Position numbers and translations under genes: made by a program | The notes under the pieces: generated by a model | Told to the model about the DNA's origin: nothing | What the model saw: only the letters and a program-made list of their open reading frames with translations | Databases searched by the model: none | In this document: piece by piece, positions 24,032 through 32,183 of the stretch | Position numbering within the stretch: the stretch's first letter is position 1 | How the letters are laid out: every line of letters starts with the position of its first letter | NCBI GenBank assembly: GCA_017935025.1 | Contig: JAGBIL010000020.1 | Location: 1 to 64,000, forward strand | Length of the DNA stretch: 64,000 nucleotides | Reading direction: 5' to 3' | From: Opitutales bacterium | Lineage (GTDB): Bacteria > Verrucomicrobiota > Verrucomicrobiia > Opitutales > UBA953

Positions 24032-25486
24032 TTAGTTTGTTCCCGCTAAAAAATTCATGACTCCGCCCGTGTGCCAGAAGAGTGCGTTCCCGCGAAAGTC
24101 GCTTTGTTCGAGTTGTTTACTCATCCCGAAAAGAGCTTTTCCGGAATAAGTCGTGTCAAAAACGATTCCCGTTTCCCGAATCGTTTTTTCCAGAAAAATT
24201 TTCATCTCGCCGGAATATTTTTCGTATCCGCCGCAAAGGAAATCCGCACAGAAACGGATTCTCCCGTTAAAAACATCCGGAGAAATACCGTGTTCGACGG
24301 CGAGCTTTTTCGTAAAATCGGAGACCGCCTGCGCCCCGCGCTCTTCCTGTCGGGCAACGGAAATTCCGATGACTTTAACGTCGCCCCACCCTACTTTTTC
24401 CAGCCCGACCAAAATTCCTGCCTGCGTGGAGCCCGTTCCCGAAGCGTGAAAAATCACGTCCGGTTTCCACGCGTTCATTTCGCCGTAGGCGTAAAGCTCG
24501 GCGACGGCATTGACGTAAGCATTCCCGCCGGGAGAGTCATGCCCGCCGCCCGTGACGTAATAAGGTCTTTTCCCGTTGCGGCGGAAGCGTTCCATTGCCG
24601 CATCCATCGCGCCGGATATCTGATCGGCTTCGACAAATTCCGCAGTTGCGCCAAACACCCGGACAAGTGCCGCGTTCCCGCCGCCGGATTCAAAGCGTTC
24701 CCGCGAGCCGTGATAAACGATGTGGCACTCCCAGCCGTTCTTCGCCGCGAGGGCTGCCATCGCACGGTTGTGGTTTGACTGTATCCCGCCTGTCGTAACA
24801 AGAGCATCAATCCCGCAACGGAAGAATTCCCGCTCGTATTCCGCCGCCTTGCGCGCCTTGTTCCCGCCGCCGATTCCGGGGAACAAATCGTCTCGCACGA
24901 TTTTTATGTTTCGTCCGGAAAGTTTCATATCATGACAGAGGAAGAATTCCCGTTGCAGGACTTGGAAATTTTGCCCGACAATGGGGGGGGTAGAATAGAT
25001 CGCGTAGCGCAAACGGTCCTTTATTTTGCCGTTATTTATCACTTCCCGCCGCAAAACGCCTTCTAATGCAAATCCGCACTTTTCGTAAACCTTACGCGCC
25101 GGAGCATTGTCCGCATTTGTGTTGAGATAGACCTTTTCCAAGCCCATTTCGGAAAAAGCGTGAGCGCACATCAGGCTTACGACCCGGGAGCCGATGCCTC
25201 GCCCTTTTAACTCCGGGGAAACAAAAATGTAGAGCTCCGCCTTTTTGACTTCCGAATCAATATCGGTAAACCCGCCCATAGCAACGACTTCGCCCGTTGC
25301 GTCCTCAAACGCAAAATCCGCACGCGCCGGATTTTCACACACTCGCGTAAACCATGCTTGCGTTCCCGCAAGCGTCACCGGAAGCTGAATATTTAGCGTC
25401 GCATTGATGCGAACATCGTTCATCCACGCCACGCGAATCGGCAAGTCGCGCGCTTCCAGCGCCCGAAGAGTAATCTCTCCGCTCAT
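24032..25486 (-). CDS. GNAT acetyltransferase fused to a PLP-dependent ACC deaminase/D-cysteine desulfhydrase-like enzyme
   Basis: 484 residues. Residues 1-165 are a RimJ/RimL-type GNAT (ELYIFVSPELKGRGIGSRVV is the acetyl-CoA loop, shortened: GRGIGSRV), similar in type to PseH that acetylates a UDP-amino sugar. Residues about 185-484 are a fold-type II PLP enzyme with the Lys in GGGNKARK and the phosphate-binding HASGTGSTQAG. The join is a run of eight C (24983-24990). With C7 the GNAT would end in an ATGA overlap with an ATG at 24928 that opens a 298-residue PLP enzyme; with C9 it ends five nt before it. So the two may be made as separate proteins or as a fusion, depending on tract length. 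ATG at 25486 overlaps the stop of the preceding gene and has AAGGAG upstream. Confidence 0.8.
   Translation of the reverse strand: MSGEITLRALEARDLPIRVAWMNDVRINATLNIQLPVTLAGTQAWFTRVCENPARADFAFEDATGEVVAMGGFTDIDSEVKKAELYIFVSPELKGRGIGSRVVSLMCAHAFSEMGLEKVYLNTNADNAPARKVYEKCGFALEGVLRREVINNGKIKDRLRYAIYSTPPIVGQNFQVLQREFFLCHDMKLSGRNIKIVRDDLFPGIGGGNKARKAAEYEREFFRCGIDALVTTGGIQSNHNRAMAALAAKNGWECHIVYHGSRERFESGGGNAALVRVFGATAEFVEADQISGAMDAAMERFRRNGKRPYYVTGGGHDSPGGNAYVNAVAELYAYGEMNAWKPDVIFHASGTGSTQAGILVGLEKVGWGDVKVIGISVARQEERGAQAVSDFTKKLAVEHGISPDVFNGRIRFCADFLCGGYEKYSGEMKIFLEKTIRETGIVFDTTYSGKALFGMSKQLEQSDFRGNALFWHTGGVMNFLAGTN
24983..24990 (-). repeat. Poly-C tract (C8) at the GNAT/PLP-enzyme junction
   Basis: Eight C on the coding strand, between the end of the GNAT domain (RLRYAIYS) and the PLP-enzyme part. 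Length 8 gives a fused product; 7 or 9 gives two adjacent reading frames. See the gene entry for frame details. Confidence 0.8.
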
Positions 25487-26196
25487 GCGGCACTCCTTTC
25501 AAGCCCCGCACGAATTGAGACATTTTGAAACACTAACTCATTCCCGATTCGGGGGGGGGGCTGTTTAAATTTTAGGATTTTCGCGGGAACGCCGGCGACA
25601 ACAGCGTTCGCGGGAACGTCTTTAATCACAACCGCTCCCGCGCCGACCAGGCAGTCTTCTCCGAGATTTTTCACTCCGGTCATAATTGTCGCGCTGATTC
25701 CGACATAGGAAAATTTCTCTGCAACCATTGATGCCCCGAAATTAACGCCCGTAGACAAAAATGTCCCCTCTTTCAACACCGTATGATGTGCGAGGTGAAC
25801 ACCCATGGAAATCATCACATAATCACGGATCTCCGCATACGGCATAATCGTGGTTCCGAGCAAAATATATACACCCTGCCCGACTTTCACGTTCGGGGAA
25901 ATAACGACGGACGGGTGGATGTAGCTCGGAGTCTCGTAACCGAGGGCACGAGCTCTTTCCAGAAATTTGACACGTAATTTGTTGTTGCCGAGCGGACAGT
26001 AAACGGCACAAATCCCGTGCGTTGCGGAAAGTGTTTCAAGCAAATCAATCTTCCCGAGCACGGGAACGCCGCGAACAGACGTTCCTTGCACTCCGTCTGC
26101 GTCATCCAAGAAGCCGACAACATCAACCCCCGCCTCCTGCAAGTACGCGAGATAAACTTCTCCGTAAGTTCCGGCGCCGATAATTACGCTTTTCAT
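25483..26196 (-). CDS. PglD/NeuD-type UDP-amino-sugar acetyltransferase
   Basis: 237 residues. Rossmann-like N-terminus (SVIIGAGTYGEVYLAYL), then a left-handed beta-helix with hexapeptide repeats (SPNVKVGQGVYILLG; HLAHHTVLKEGTFLSTGVNFGA) ending in VVAGVPAKILKF, the usual end of the fold. The His pair in HLAHHT is a candidate for the general base. It follows the aminotransferase and phosphoglycosyl transferase genes as in bacillosamine pathways (PglE-PglC-PglD), so N-acetylation of UDP-4-amino-4,6-dideoxy-GlcNAc is likely. A run of ten C (25551-25560) follows the core; in this state the frame reads on for 23 more residues to an ATGA overlap with the GNAT gene. Confidence 0.85.
   Translation of the reverse strand: MKSVIIGAGTYGEVYLAYLQEAGVDVVGFLDDADGVQGTSVRGVPVLGKIDLLETLSATHGICAVYCPLGNNKLRVKFLERARALGYETPSYIHPSVVISPNVKVGQGVYILLGTTIMPYAEIRDYVMISMGVHLAHHTVLKEGTFLSTGVNFGASMVAEKFSYVGISATIMTGVKNLGEDCLVGAGAVVIKDVPANAVVAGVPAKILKFKQPPPRIGNELVFQNVSIRAGLERSAA
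25551..25560 (-). repeat. Poly-C tract (C10) at the 3' end of the acetyltransferase gene
   Basis: Ten C on the coding strand right after the codons for KFKQ. C9 would read PPPESGMS-stop (stop at 25533-25535) and C11 PPPPNRE-stop (25538-25540), both about 50 nt short of the next start; C10 runs to the ATGA overlap at 25483-25486. Confidence 0.8.
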
Positions 26197-26199
26197 CCC

Positions 26200-26817
26200 C
26201 TAATTACTCCCGTTAAACGGCTCTATGCCGATTTCCTTCGTTCCGCTGTTAATGTCGGCACGTTTCAAAACTTTGAGCGCCGTCAAAAACAGAATTTTTA
26301 CGTCCAACCAAAACGAAACGTTATCAACGTACCAAACGTCCAACTCGAATTTTCGAGTCCATGAAATCGCGTTTCGCCCGTTAACCTGCGCCCAACCGGT
26401 TACGCCCGGCAAAACATCGTGGCGGCGAGCCTGCTCCGGAGAATAAAGCGGGAGATAACAAACATGCAACGGACGCGGACCGACAATCGAAATATCGCCG
26501 CGCAAAATGTTGATAAGTTGAGGAAGCTCGTCCAGGGATGTGGAACGGATAAATTTCCCGACTTTGGTGATTCTTTGCTCGTTCGGCAACAGGTTCCCGT
26601 CAGCGTCACGCTCGTCCGTCATGGACTTAAACTTGACAACTTTGAAAACCTTCCCGTTCTTACCCGGTCGGTCCTGTGTGAAAAAAATTCCCGCTCCTTT
26701 ATTCGCGAAATGCAACCAAACGCAAAGCGTCAGAATCAACGGCGACGCAACAACCAGTACGCACGACGCGAGGGCAACATCAAGCACACGCTTGAAACAA
26801 TCGCGATAAAGTTTCAT
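26200..26817 (-). CDS. Phosphoglycosyl transferase (PglC-type sugar transferase)
   Basis: 205 residues, the size of a minimal monotopic phosphoglycosyl transferase. A re-entrant N-terminal helix (about 10-37, LDVALASCVLVVASPLIL) is followed by the catalytic Asp96-Glu97 pair (SLDELPQL), RPGKNGKVFKVVKFKSM and GDISIVGPRPL. These enzymes transfer a sugar 1-phosphate from UDP to undecaprenyl phosphate at the inner membrane, the first committed step of glycan assembly. Between PglE- and PglD-like genes the likely substrate is UDP-N,N'-diacetylbacillosamine or a relative. Starts 6 nt after the aminotransferase stop. Confidence 0.9.
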   Translation of the reverse strand: MKLYRDCFKRVLDVALASCVLVVASPLILTLCVWLHFANKGAGIFFTQDRPGKNGKVFKVVKFKSMTDERDADGNLLPNEQRITKVGKFIRSTSLDELPQLINILRGDISIVGPRPLHVCYLPLYSPEQARRHDVLPGVTGWAQVNGRNAISWTRKFELDVWYVDNVSFWLDVKILFLTALKVLKRADINSGTKEIGIEPFNGSN

Positions 26818-26823
26818 TTGTAT

Positions 26824-27951
26824 TTAAAATTTGATGACCTCGACGACCCGGAAAATGTCTTCATCCGTGAGCGATGAGCCGGACGGCAGGCAAAGCCCCT
26901 GAGAAAAGATTTTTTCCGATGTCCCGTTCCCGTAGAACGGGGCATCAGCGTAAACGGGCTGCATATGCATCGGCTTCCAAAGCGGACGCGTTTCAATGTT
27001 CGCAGCCTCGAATTTCCGGCGAAGCGCCTCGTAATCCATTCCGAATTTTTCCGGTTCGACAAGGATGCAGGTCAACCAGAAACTCGAATCAAAGTCCGCT
27101 CCCGGAGACTGTTTTACCGTGATGCCCGGCGTTCCCGCAAGGAGCTTCGTGTAGAGCGCGTGAATTTCGCGACGGCGCGCGACGTGCGCATCGAGCACCT
27201 CCATCTGTCCGCGCCCGATTCCCGCACAAATATTGCTCATGCGGTAGTTGTAACCGATTTTTTCGTGCTGGTAGTACGGACGGTTTTCGCGTGCCTGTGT
27301 GGCATAAAACTTCGTGCGAGCCGCCTCTTCCTCCGTACGGCAAATGAGCGCGCCGCCACCGGATGTCGTGATGATTTTGTTCCCGTTAAAAGAAAGTGCG
27401 GCAAATTCGCCGAAAGTTCCGCACTTACGCCCTTTGTACTCTGCGCCAAGCGCCTCAGCGGCATCTTCAAGCACGGGAATGCCGTATTTCTCTGCGACGG
27501 CACAAATTTCGTCCATTTTCGCCGGCATACCGTAAAGGTGGACGGGAACAATCGCCTTCGGGTATTTTCCGGTTTTTTCTTTGCGATCAAGAATCGCTTC
27601 TTCGAGTAAAACCGGATCCATGTTCCACGTCTCCTCCTCCGAATCGACGAACACGGGAACGCCTCCGCAGTAAACGACAGGATTCGCGCTCGCGGCAAAC
27701 GTAAAACTTTGGCAAATGACTTCGTCGCCCGCGCCCACACCGAGCTGAATCAACCCGAGATGAAGCGCCGCCGTTCCCGCGCTGAGCGCGACCGCATGAC
27801 AATCCTTCCCTAAATACGCGGAAAGCGTCGCCTCAAACGCGTTAACGTTCGGCCCCAGCGGCACGACCCAATTCGTATCAAAGGCCTCTTTGATAAAGTC
27901 CTGTTCATGCCCGCCCATATGAGCTAACGAAAGCCAAATTTTCTTATCCAT
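26824..27951 (-). CDS. DegT/DnrJ/EryC1 sugar aminotransferase (PglE-like)
   Basis: 375 residues from the ATG at 27951 (a second ATG at 27966 is possible). PLP-dependent aminotransferase: SAGTAALHLGLIQLG, EDAAEALGAEYKG and the Schiff-base Lys192 in SFNGNKIITTSGGG. The start KKIWLSLAHMGGHEQDFI and NWVVPLGPNVNAFE are characteristic of the PglE group that converts UDP-4-keto-6-deoxy-GlcNAc to the 4-amino sugar. No 4,6-dehydratase (PglF) is in the window. It is the first gene of the ten-gene operon; about 165 nt upstream of it separate it from nadC, which runs the other way. Confidence 0.9.
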   Translation of the reverse strand: MDKKIWLSLAHMGGHEQDFIKEAFDTNWVVPLGPNVNAFEATLSAYLGKDCHAVALSAGTAALHLGLIQLGVGAGDEVICQSFTFAASANPVVYCGGVPVFVDSEEETWNMDPVLLEEAILDRKEKTGKYPKAIVPVHLYGMPAKMDEICAVAEKYGIPVLEDAAEALGAEYKGRKCGTFGEFAALSFNGNKIITTSGGGALICRTEEEAARTKFYATQARENRPYYQHEKIGYNYRMSNICAGIGRGQMEVLDAHVARRREIHALYTKLLAGTPGITVKQSPGADFDSSFWLTCILVEPEKFGMDYEALRRKFEAANIETRPLWKPMHMQPVYADAPFYGNGTSEKIFSQGLCLPSGSSLTDEDIFRVVEVIKF

Positions 27952-28131
27952 CTGTGTTCCGACCATTATAAACGATTTCTCACAGGATTACAAATATTTG
28001 CCGGAGATTTTCTTGTTCGGCATACCAAGACAGGGGATCTCCGGCTACGCGCTCACAAGCCGAGAGAAGAATCCCGGTCTCAAAACTTTTTCACCTTGCG
28101 ACGAAAGGAAGGAAAGAGTTTCTTTTGATAC

Positions 28132-29070
28132 ATGAAAAAAACTTTGCAGGAAGCTCCGGGACTGTGCCATCGGCTAAGCTGGGACGAGATTGATCCCGAA
28201 TACCTCAAAACCATCGTAACGCTTGCGCGCGACGAAGATATCGCGGGAACGGGCCTCTGCTCCGCGATGCGACCGAAGAACGCCGGAGACCCGACGACGG
28301 AAACCACCGCTCCTGCGGGCAAAATTGCCTCCGCAAAATTTGTGGCTCGCAAAGCCTGCACACTCTCCGGGCTTCCGCTCATCCCCGTAATTCTTGAAGT
28401 TTACGGGGGAAAAGTTTCCGCAAAAATGAACGTATCCGACGGCGAAAGCGTCCCCGCAGGCACCGTAATCGGCACCATCTCCGGAGATGCCGCACAGATG
28501 CTGACGGCGGAACGTGTCATGCTCAATTTTCTCCAACGCATGAGCGGGATCGCCACACAAACGGCACGCTACGTTGCAGCTCTCGGGGATTCTCCGACGC
28601 GACTGCTCGATACGCGTAAAACAACACCCGGACACCGCGTGCTCGACAAATACGCCGTCGGCTGCGGCGGAGCGTGGAATCATCGGATCGGGCTTTACGA
28701 CCGCCTCATGCTCAAGGACAACCACCTTGCCGCCGACGAAGCTGTCGCGGGAACACGCCTCGCGGTCCTCGTACGCCAATCCCGCCGGGAGCGCCCGGAT
28801 TTGCTCTGCGAAGTCGAAGTCGATTCGCTTTCTCAAATTCCTCCGGTCCTTGAAGCCGGTGCAGATATCATTCTCCTCGATAATTTCTCCGTTGAAGATT
28901 TGAGAAAGGCGGTAGTCCTCATCGGGGATGAAGCATGGACGGAAATCAGCGGCGGTGTCTCGGTCGAAAGTTTGCCGATTCTCGGGACCGTCGGAGCTGA
29001 TTTTGTTTCCTGCGGAGCCCTGACACACAATGTTCCGTGGATTGACATCGGGCTTGACTGGGACGAGTAG
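28132..29070 (+). CDS. nadC: Nicotinate-nucleotide pyrophosphorylase (carboxylating)
   Basis: 312 residues. It converts quinolinate and PRPP to nicotinate mononucleotide in de novo NAD synthesis. Visible features: AEDIA-like start (DEDIAGTG), MLNFLQRMSGIATQTARYV, RLLDTRKTTPGHRVLDKYAVGCGG, the MLKDNHL metal loop and the C-terminal barrel end (VDFVSCGALTHNV-like: ADFVSCGALTHNVPWID). No nadA or nadB is adjacent. Transcribed away from the glycan operon and followed by two stacked terminators. Confidence 0.95.
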   Translation: MKKTLQEAPGLCHRLSWDEIDPEYLKTIVTLARDEDIAGTGLCSAMRPKNAGDPTTETTAPAGKIASAKFVARKACTLSGLPLIPVILEVYGGKVSAKMNVSDGESVPAGTVIGTISGDAAQMLTAERVMLNFLQRMSGIATQTARYVAALGDSPTRLLDTRKTTPGHRVLDKYAVGCGGAWNHRIGLYDRLMLKDNHLAADEAVAGTRLAVLVRQSRRERPDLLCEVEVDSLSQIPPVLEAGADIILLDNFSVEDLRKAVVLIGDEAWTEISGGVSVESLPILGTVGADFVSCGALTHNVPWIDIGLDWDE

Positions 29071-29100
29071 TCAGACTGCAGACAAAGTTTTGCCCCTTAA

Positions 29101-29143
29101 AAACGAGACAGCTCCGGAGAAACCTCCGGGGCTGTCTCGTTTT
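29101..29143 (+). terminator. Terminator of nadC
   Basis: AAACGAGACAGCTCCGGAG (29101-29119) and CTCCGGGGCTGTCTCGTTT (29124-29142) form a long stem with one mismatch and end in TTTT. Strong and symmetrical, so it may also act on the minus strand. Confidence 0.85.
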
Positions 29144-29162
29144 CCGATTTTTCGGGAAAACA

Positions 29163-29209
29163 AAAAAAGCGTTCCCGCAAAGGAGAACGCTTTTTTGTCG
29201 CGGGAACGC
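29163..29209. terminator. Second terminator with two alternative motif hairpins
   Basis: AAAAAAGCGTTC (to 29173) pairs with GAACGCTTTTTT (29185-29196). Alternatively GCGTTCCCGC (29169-29178) pairs with GCGGGAACGC (29200-29209). It lies 9 nt beyond the stop of the secretin gene (minus strand) and serves the end of the pilus operon; both alternatives are built from the window-wide motif. Confidence 0.75.
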
Positions 29210-29217
29210 CCCTGAGA

Positions 29218-32112
29218 TTAGAGCGATCCTGCAGAAGTCGGCGTATTCGCCGCATCCGTCGTCGCCGGAGCCGTTTCCGTCGGACGTGTAGATTCGCGGT
29301 AGAGAACACCGGAAGATGTCATGAACGTCGGGTTCGAGTAAATTTCCGCCGGGGTCGTTCCGCGGAACGTGGAAATCGCAGCAGAACCGCCGCGGGAAAT
29401 CAGATTCCCGGTGATGAAGACGAGGAGATTCTTCTTCTGGACTGCCTTGGATGTGCCACGGAAAGCGGAGCCGATGAGCGGAAGGTCTCCGAGAATCGGA
29501 ACCTTGTCATCCACCGTACGAATTTCTTCGCGCATCAAGCCCCCAATAACCATCGTCGCACCGTCCGCAATCGTAACGGAAGTTTTGACTCGGCGAATAT
29601 TGAAGACCGGTTGGTAGTATGTCATCGGTGTCGTAACAATCGTGGAACCGACCATCGAGACAGCCGTTCCCCCGTAATCCATGAAGCCTTCAAATTCCAT
29701 GATTTTGAGATCATCAATCGTGAGCTTAATGGAGTTATCCGCATTCACAGTCGGGGTAACATTGAGGACGATACCGACTTTTTCAAATTCTTCGGACGTG
29801 GTACGGTCGAACTGCGGGACAGCGGGAGCAATCGTTACCGTTCCGCCGCCGCTGCTCCAGTTGTTATTGTTATTGTTGTTGCTTCCGGAAGAGGAAACTT
29901 CCATCTGAGGATCGTCGTACGAAGACGGGAAGTTGATCAACTGGGCAATTTCGATTTCCGCCTGCTGTTCGGTCTCCACCGTGAGGCTCGGGGCCGCCAT
30001 GATGTCCGCACCGGCCTTGTTATCAAGAAGGTTCAAAAGCAGATAGACATCGTAATCGCCAAGGGTTCCGATATTTCCGACAAAGCTCGGGACAGCACTC
30101 GAGAAGACATTATCTGCCACTCCTGACGGGTTCGAAATCCCCTGCGGGCCGAAATCAAGAGACCCCTTGATCGACGGAACCGGACTGTCGAAAGTCGTCC
30201 AGCGCATTTCGCCGTCATTCTCACCGACAACGTTGCCGTCTTCGTCGTAGATGAACTGCGGAGAATTACCGATTGAAATTTTCTTCGTTCCCGCATCAAC
30301 GGCATGCGTTTCGTGAGCCCCGCGATTATACGTTCCCGCACGAATAACCCCATTCTTGGCAAGACGCCAGTTCGCCGTTGCTTCGTGGAGAGCCGTATCG
30401 CTGACTTCAATGAACTTCGCTTCGATGTTGACCTGCTTGATGGAATCTTCGTCGAGCTTCTGAATCGTGCGACGAATCTTTTCGATCACTTTCGGGTCAG
30501 AATGGACGACCGTAAACACATTTTCATCACATGTAATCGTGTCTTCCGGACCGAATTTAATGCCGCGCTTCTGGAAGTAAAGTTTCGGAACATCCGTTTC
30601 GTCGATATCCTGCGTCGCAGCCGCAGCGCCTCCGCCCCACGGATCAGTTCCGGCATCCGCCGTTGCTGCTGCCGCATTTGTGCGCATGACGGACTTTTTC
30701 ATCTTTTCGATGGCATTGGTCGACGGAATTTCGACTTCGAGCAAATTCGTGTTGCCGACAGCCGGATGGACTTCGACGATACCGTCACGAATGTCGTAGG
30801 AGTAATTTGCTCGACGCAGAATCAGCTCGAGAACTTTTGAGAGCGGCTGACTTTGAATGGAAAGATTGATCGGGGGAAGATCCTGAAGCCCCTGGACTCC
30901 TTCTGCGATAACGATATCAAGACCGCGTCCGGTCGGATCATAACTCTTTGCGAGTTCGTTCAACGTATCAATCGCGCTCTGAAGGTTCGCATTACGCAGG
31001 GTTACGGAGATAAGCAGGCGATCCATCTTGAGCTTCAGCGGATTCTGATCAGGATTCTGGTTCTCAGCCTTTGCTTCGACGGAGTACGCACGCCCGAAAT
31101 CCCACGAATTGGTCGTGTGATTGAGCATTGTCGTACGCGTTACCTCGTGGTTGTACGCGGCAGAACTTGCTAAAATTTCGTTGATCCGGAGTTTCATCGC
31201 CTTCGCTTGCGTGTTATTCGCATCGAAGAGCAAAACGTTGTCGTAAACGCGGAGGGCTCCTTCGTAGTCCCCGTAGAGATAGAGCGAGCTTGCGTGGGCA
31301 AGAAGCGTCTGGGTTTCTTTTTCGTTACGCTCAAGATTCGGGTTCAGATTGTACGGATTATAGGCATCCGGAGTTTTGCACCACGCGTCAAAATAAGTCT
31401 TGAGGCTGAGGTAGAGGCGATGCTTTTCCCCGAGAATGTTTTTAACTTCATTCAGATACGATTCCGCTTCTTTCGGGGCACGCTTGGCAACGGCTTCCTG
31501 CAGATACGCAGCAGAAATCTTTGCACGCATTTCCTTAACACGGTTCTGTTCGTTAACCGTAGACGGGAGTACCGGAAGAACCTCACGGGCCTTTCTCACA
31601 GCGGCAATCGCCTCCGGAAGGCGATGACGCACAAGAAGATCTCCCGCTTCTTCGAGATGGCGTTCCGCCATGAGAATAGCGCTACGATTGCGAACGCGGG
31701 CATCGTCAATCATGCCCTCGGCGACAGACGCATCAGAGACACCGTTTTGCTTCTCGATGGCCCGCTGACGAATGAGTGCGATCTTGTCGCGGAACGGAAT
31801 GGAAGCAACGTTGTCCGGCAATGCGGACTCGGCTTCACTCAAAAGAGCAAGCGCGTCATCCGTCCGACCTTGTGCAATATAACCGTTCGCCTTAAAAAGA
31901 GCGGCATCAACTTCTTTGAAGACTTCGGAGTAACGCTTAACGACGCGTTCGAGAGCCGTTTCTTCGGAGGAATCGGCGGGTGCCGGAGCGTTGGACTCGG
32001 CGTTGTTAAGCGGAGCTTCTCCTTCTTCCGCAAACATTGCGGGCGCAGCGACGAATGTCGTCGAAACGAGAATTGAGGAGAACAGGTTTTGGAGGCGCAG
32101 GAGCTTATTCAT
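29218..32112 (-). CDS. Type II/III secretion or type IV pilus secretin (Amuc_1098/PilQ-like)
   Basis: 964 residues. Signal peptide (about 1-28), a helical repeat region with TPR-like pairs (about 55-340: ALFKANGYIAQGRTDDALALL; YLYGDYEGALRVYDNVLLFDANN), small N-domains (about 370-560: NLQSAIDTLNELAKSY; PLSKVLELILRRANYSY) and the secretin barrel domain (about 680-900: LLNLLDNKAGADIMAAPSLTVETEQQAEIEI; TIADGATMVIGGLMREE; VPILGDLPLIGSAFR). Secretins form the multimeric outer-membrane gate for pili, secreted proteins or incoming DNA. A run of seven Asn codons (29861-29881) lies in the barrel gate region. Last gene of the operon; order and architecture match Akkermansia Amuc_1098 at the end of Amuc_1102-1098. 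Confidence 0.9.
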   Translation of the reverse strand: MNKLLRLQNLFSSILVSTTFVAAPAMFAEEGEAPLNNAESNAPAPADSSEETALERVVKRYSEVFKEVDAALFKANGYIAQGRTDDALALLSEAESALPDNVASIPFRDKIALIRQRAIEKQNGVSDASVAEGMIDDARVRNRSAILMAERHLEEAGDLLVRHRLPEAIAAVRKAREVLPVLPSTVNEQNRVKEMRAKISAAYLQEAVAKRAPKEAESYLNEVKNILGEKHRLYLSLKTYFDAWCKTPDAYNPYNLNPNLERNEKETQTLLAHASSLYLYGDYEGALRVYDNVLLFDANNTQAKAMKLRINEILASSAAYNHEVTRTTMLNHTTNSWDFGRAYSVEAKAENQNPDQNPLKLKMDRLLISVTLRNANLQSAIDTLNELAKSYDPTGRGLDIVIAEGVQGLQDLPPINLSIQSQPLSKVLELILRRANYSYDIRDGIVEVHPAVGNTNLLEVEIPSTNAIEKMKKSVMRTNAAAATADAGTDPWGGGAAAATQDIDETDVPKLYFQKRGIKFGPEDTITCDENVFTVVHSDPKVIEKIRRTIQKLDEDSIKQVNIEAKFIEVSDTALHEATANWRLAKNGVIRAGTYNRGAHETHAVDAGTKKISIGNSPQFIYDEDGNVVGENDGEMRWTTFDSPVPSIKGSLDFGPQGISNPSGVADNVFSSAVPSFVGNIGTLGDYDVYLLLNLLDNKAGADIMAAPSLTVETEQQAEIEIAQLINFPSSYDDPQMEVSSSGSNNNNNNNWSSGGGTVTIAPAVPQFDRTTSEEFEKVGIVLNVTPTVNADNSIKLTIDDLKIMEFEGFMDYGGTAVSMVGSTIVTTPMTYYQPVFNIRRVKTSVTIADGATMVIGGLMREEIRTVDDKVPILGDLPLIGSAFRGTSKAVQKKNLLVFITGNLISRGGSAAISTFRGTTPAEIYSNPTFMTSSGVLYRESTRPTETAPATTDAANTPTSAGSL

Positions 32113-32183
32113 GCGAGGGGGTGTTTCTCGAGGTGAGAGGTTTAATTTAAGGGGGTTAAAAACTATGGAGTAATTTGAAATTC

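Noticed and set aside
20013-25560. Poly-C tracts as plain sequencing errors
   Set aside because: Errors cannot be excluded, but four tracts in one operon, each at a gene boundary with meaningful alternative frames, are hard to explain that way; kept as a finding.
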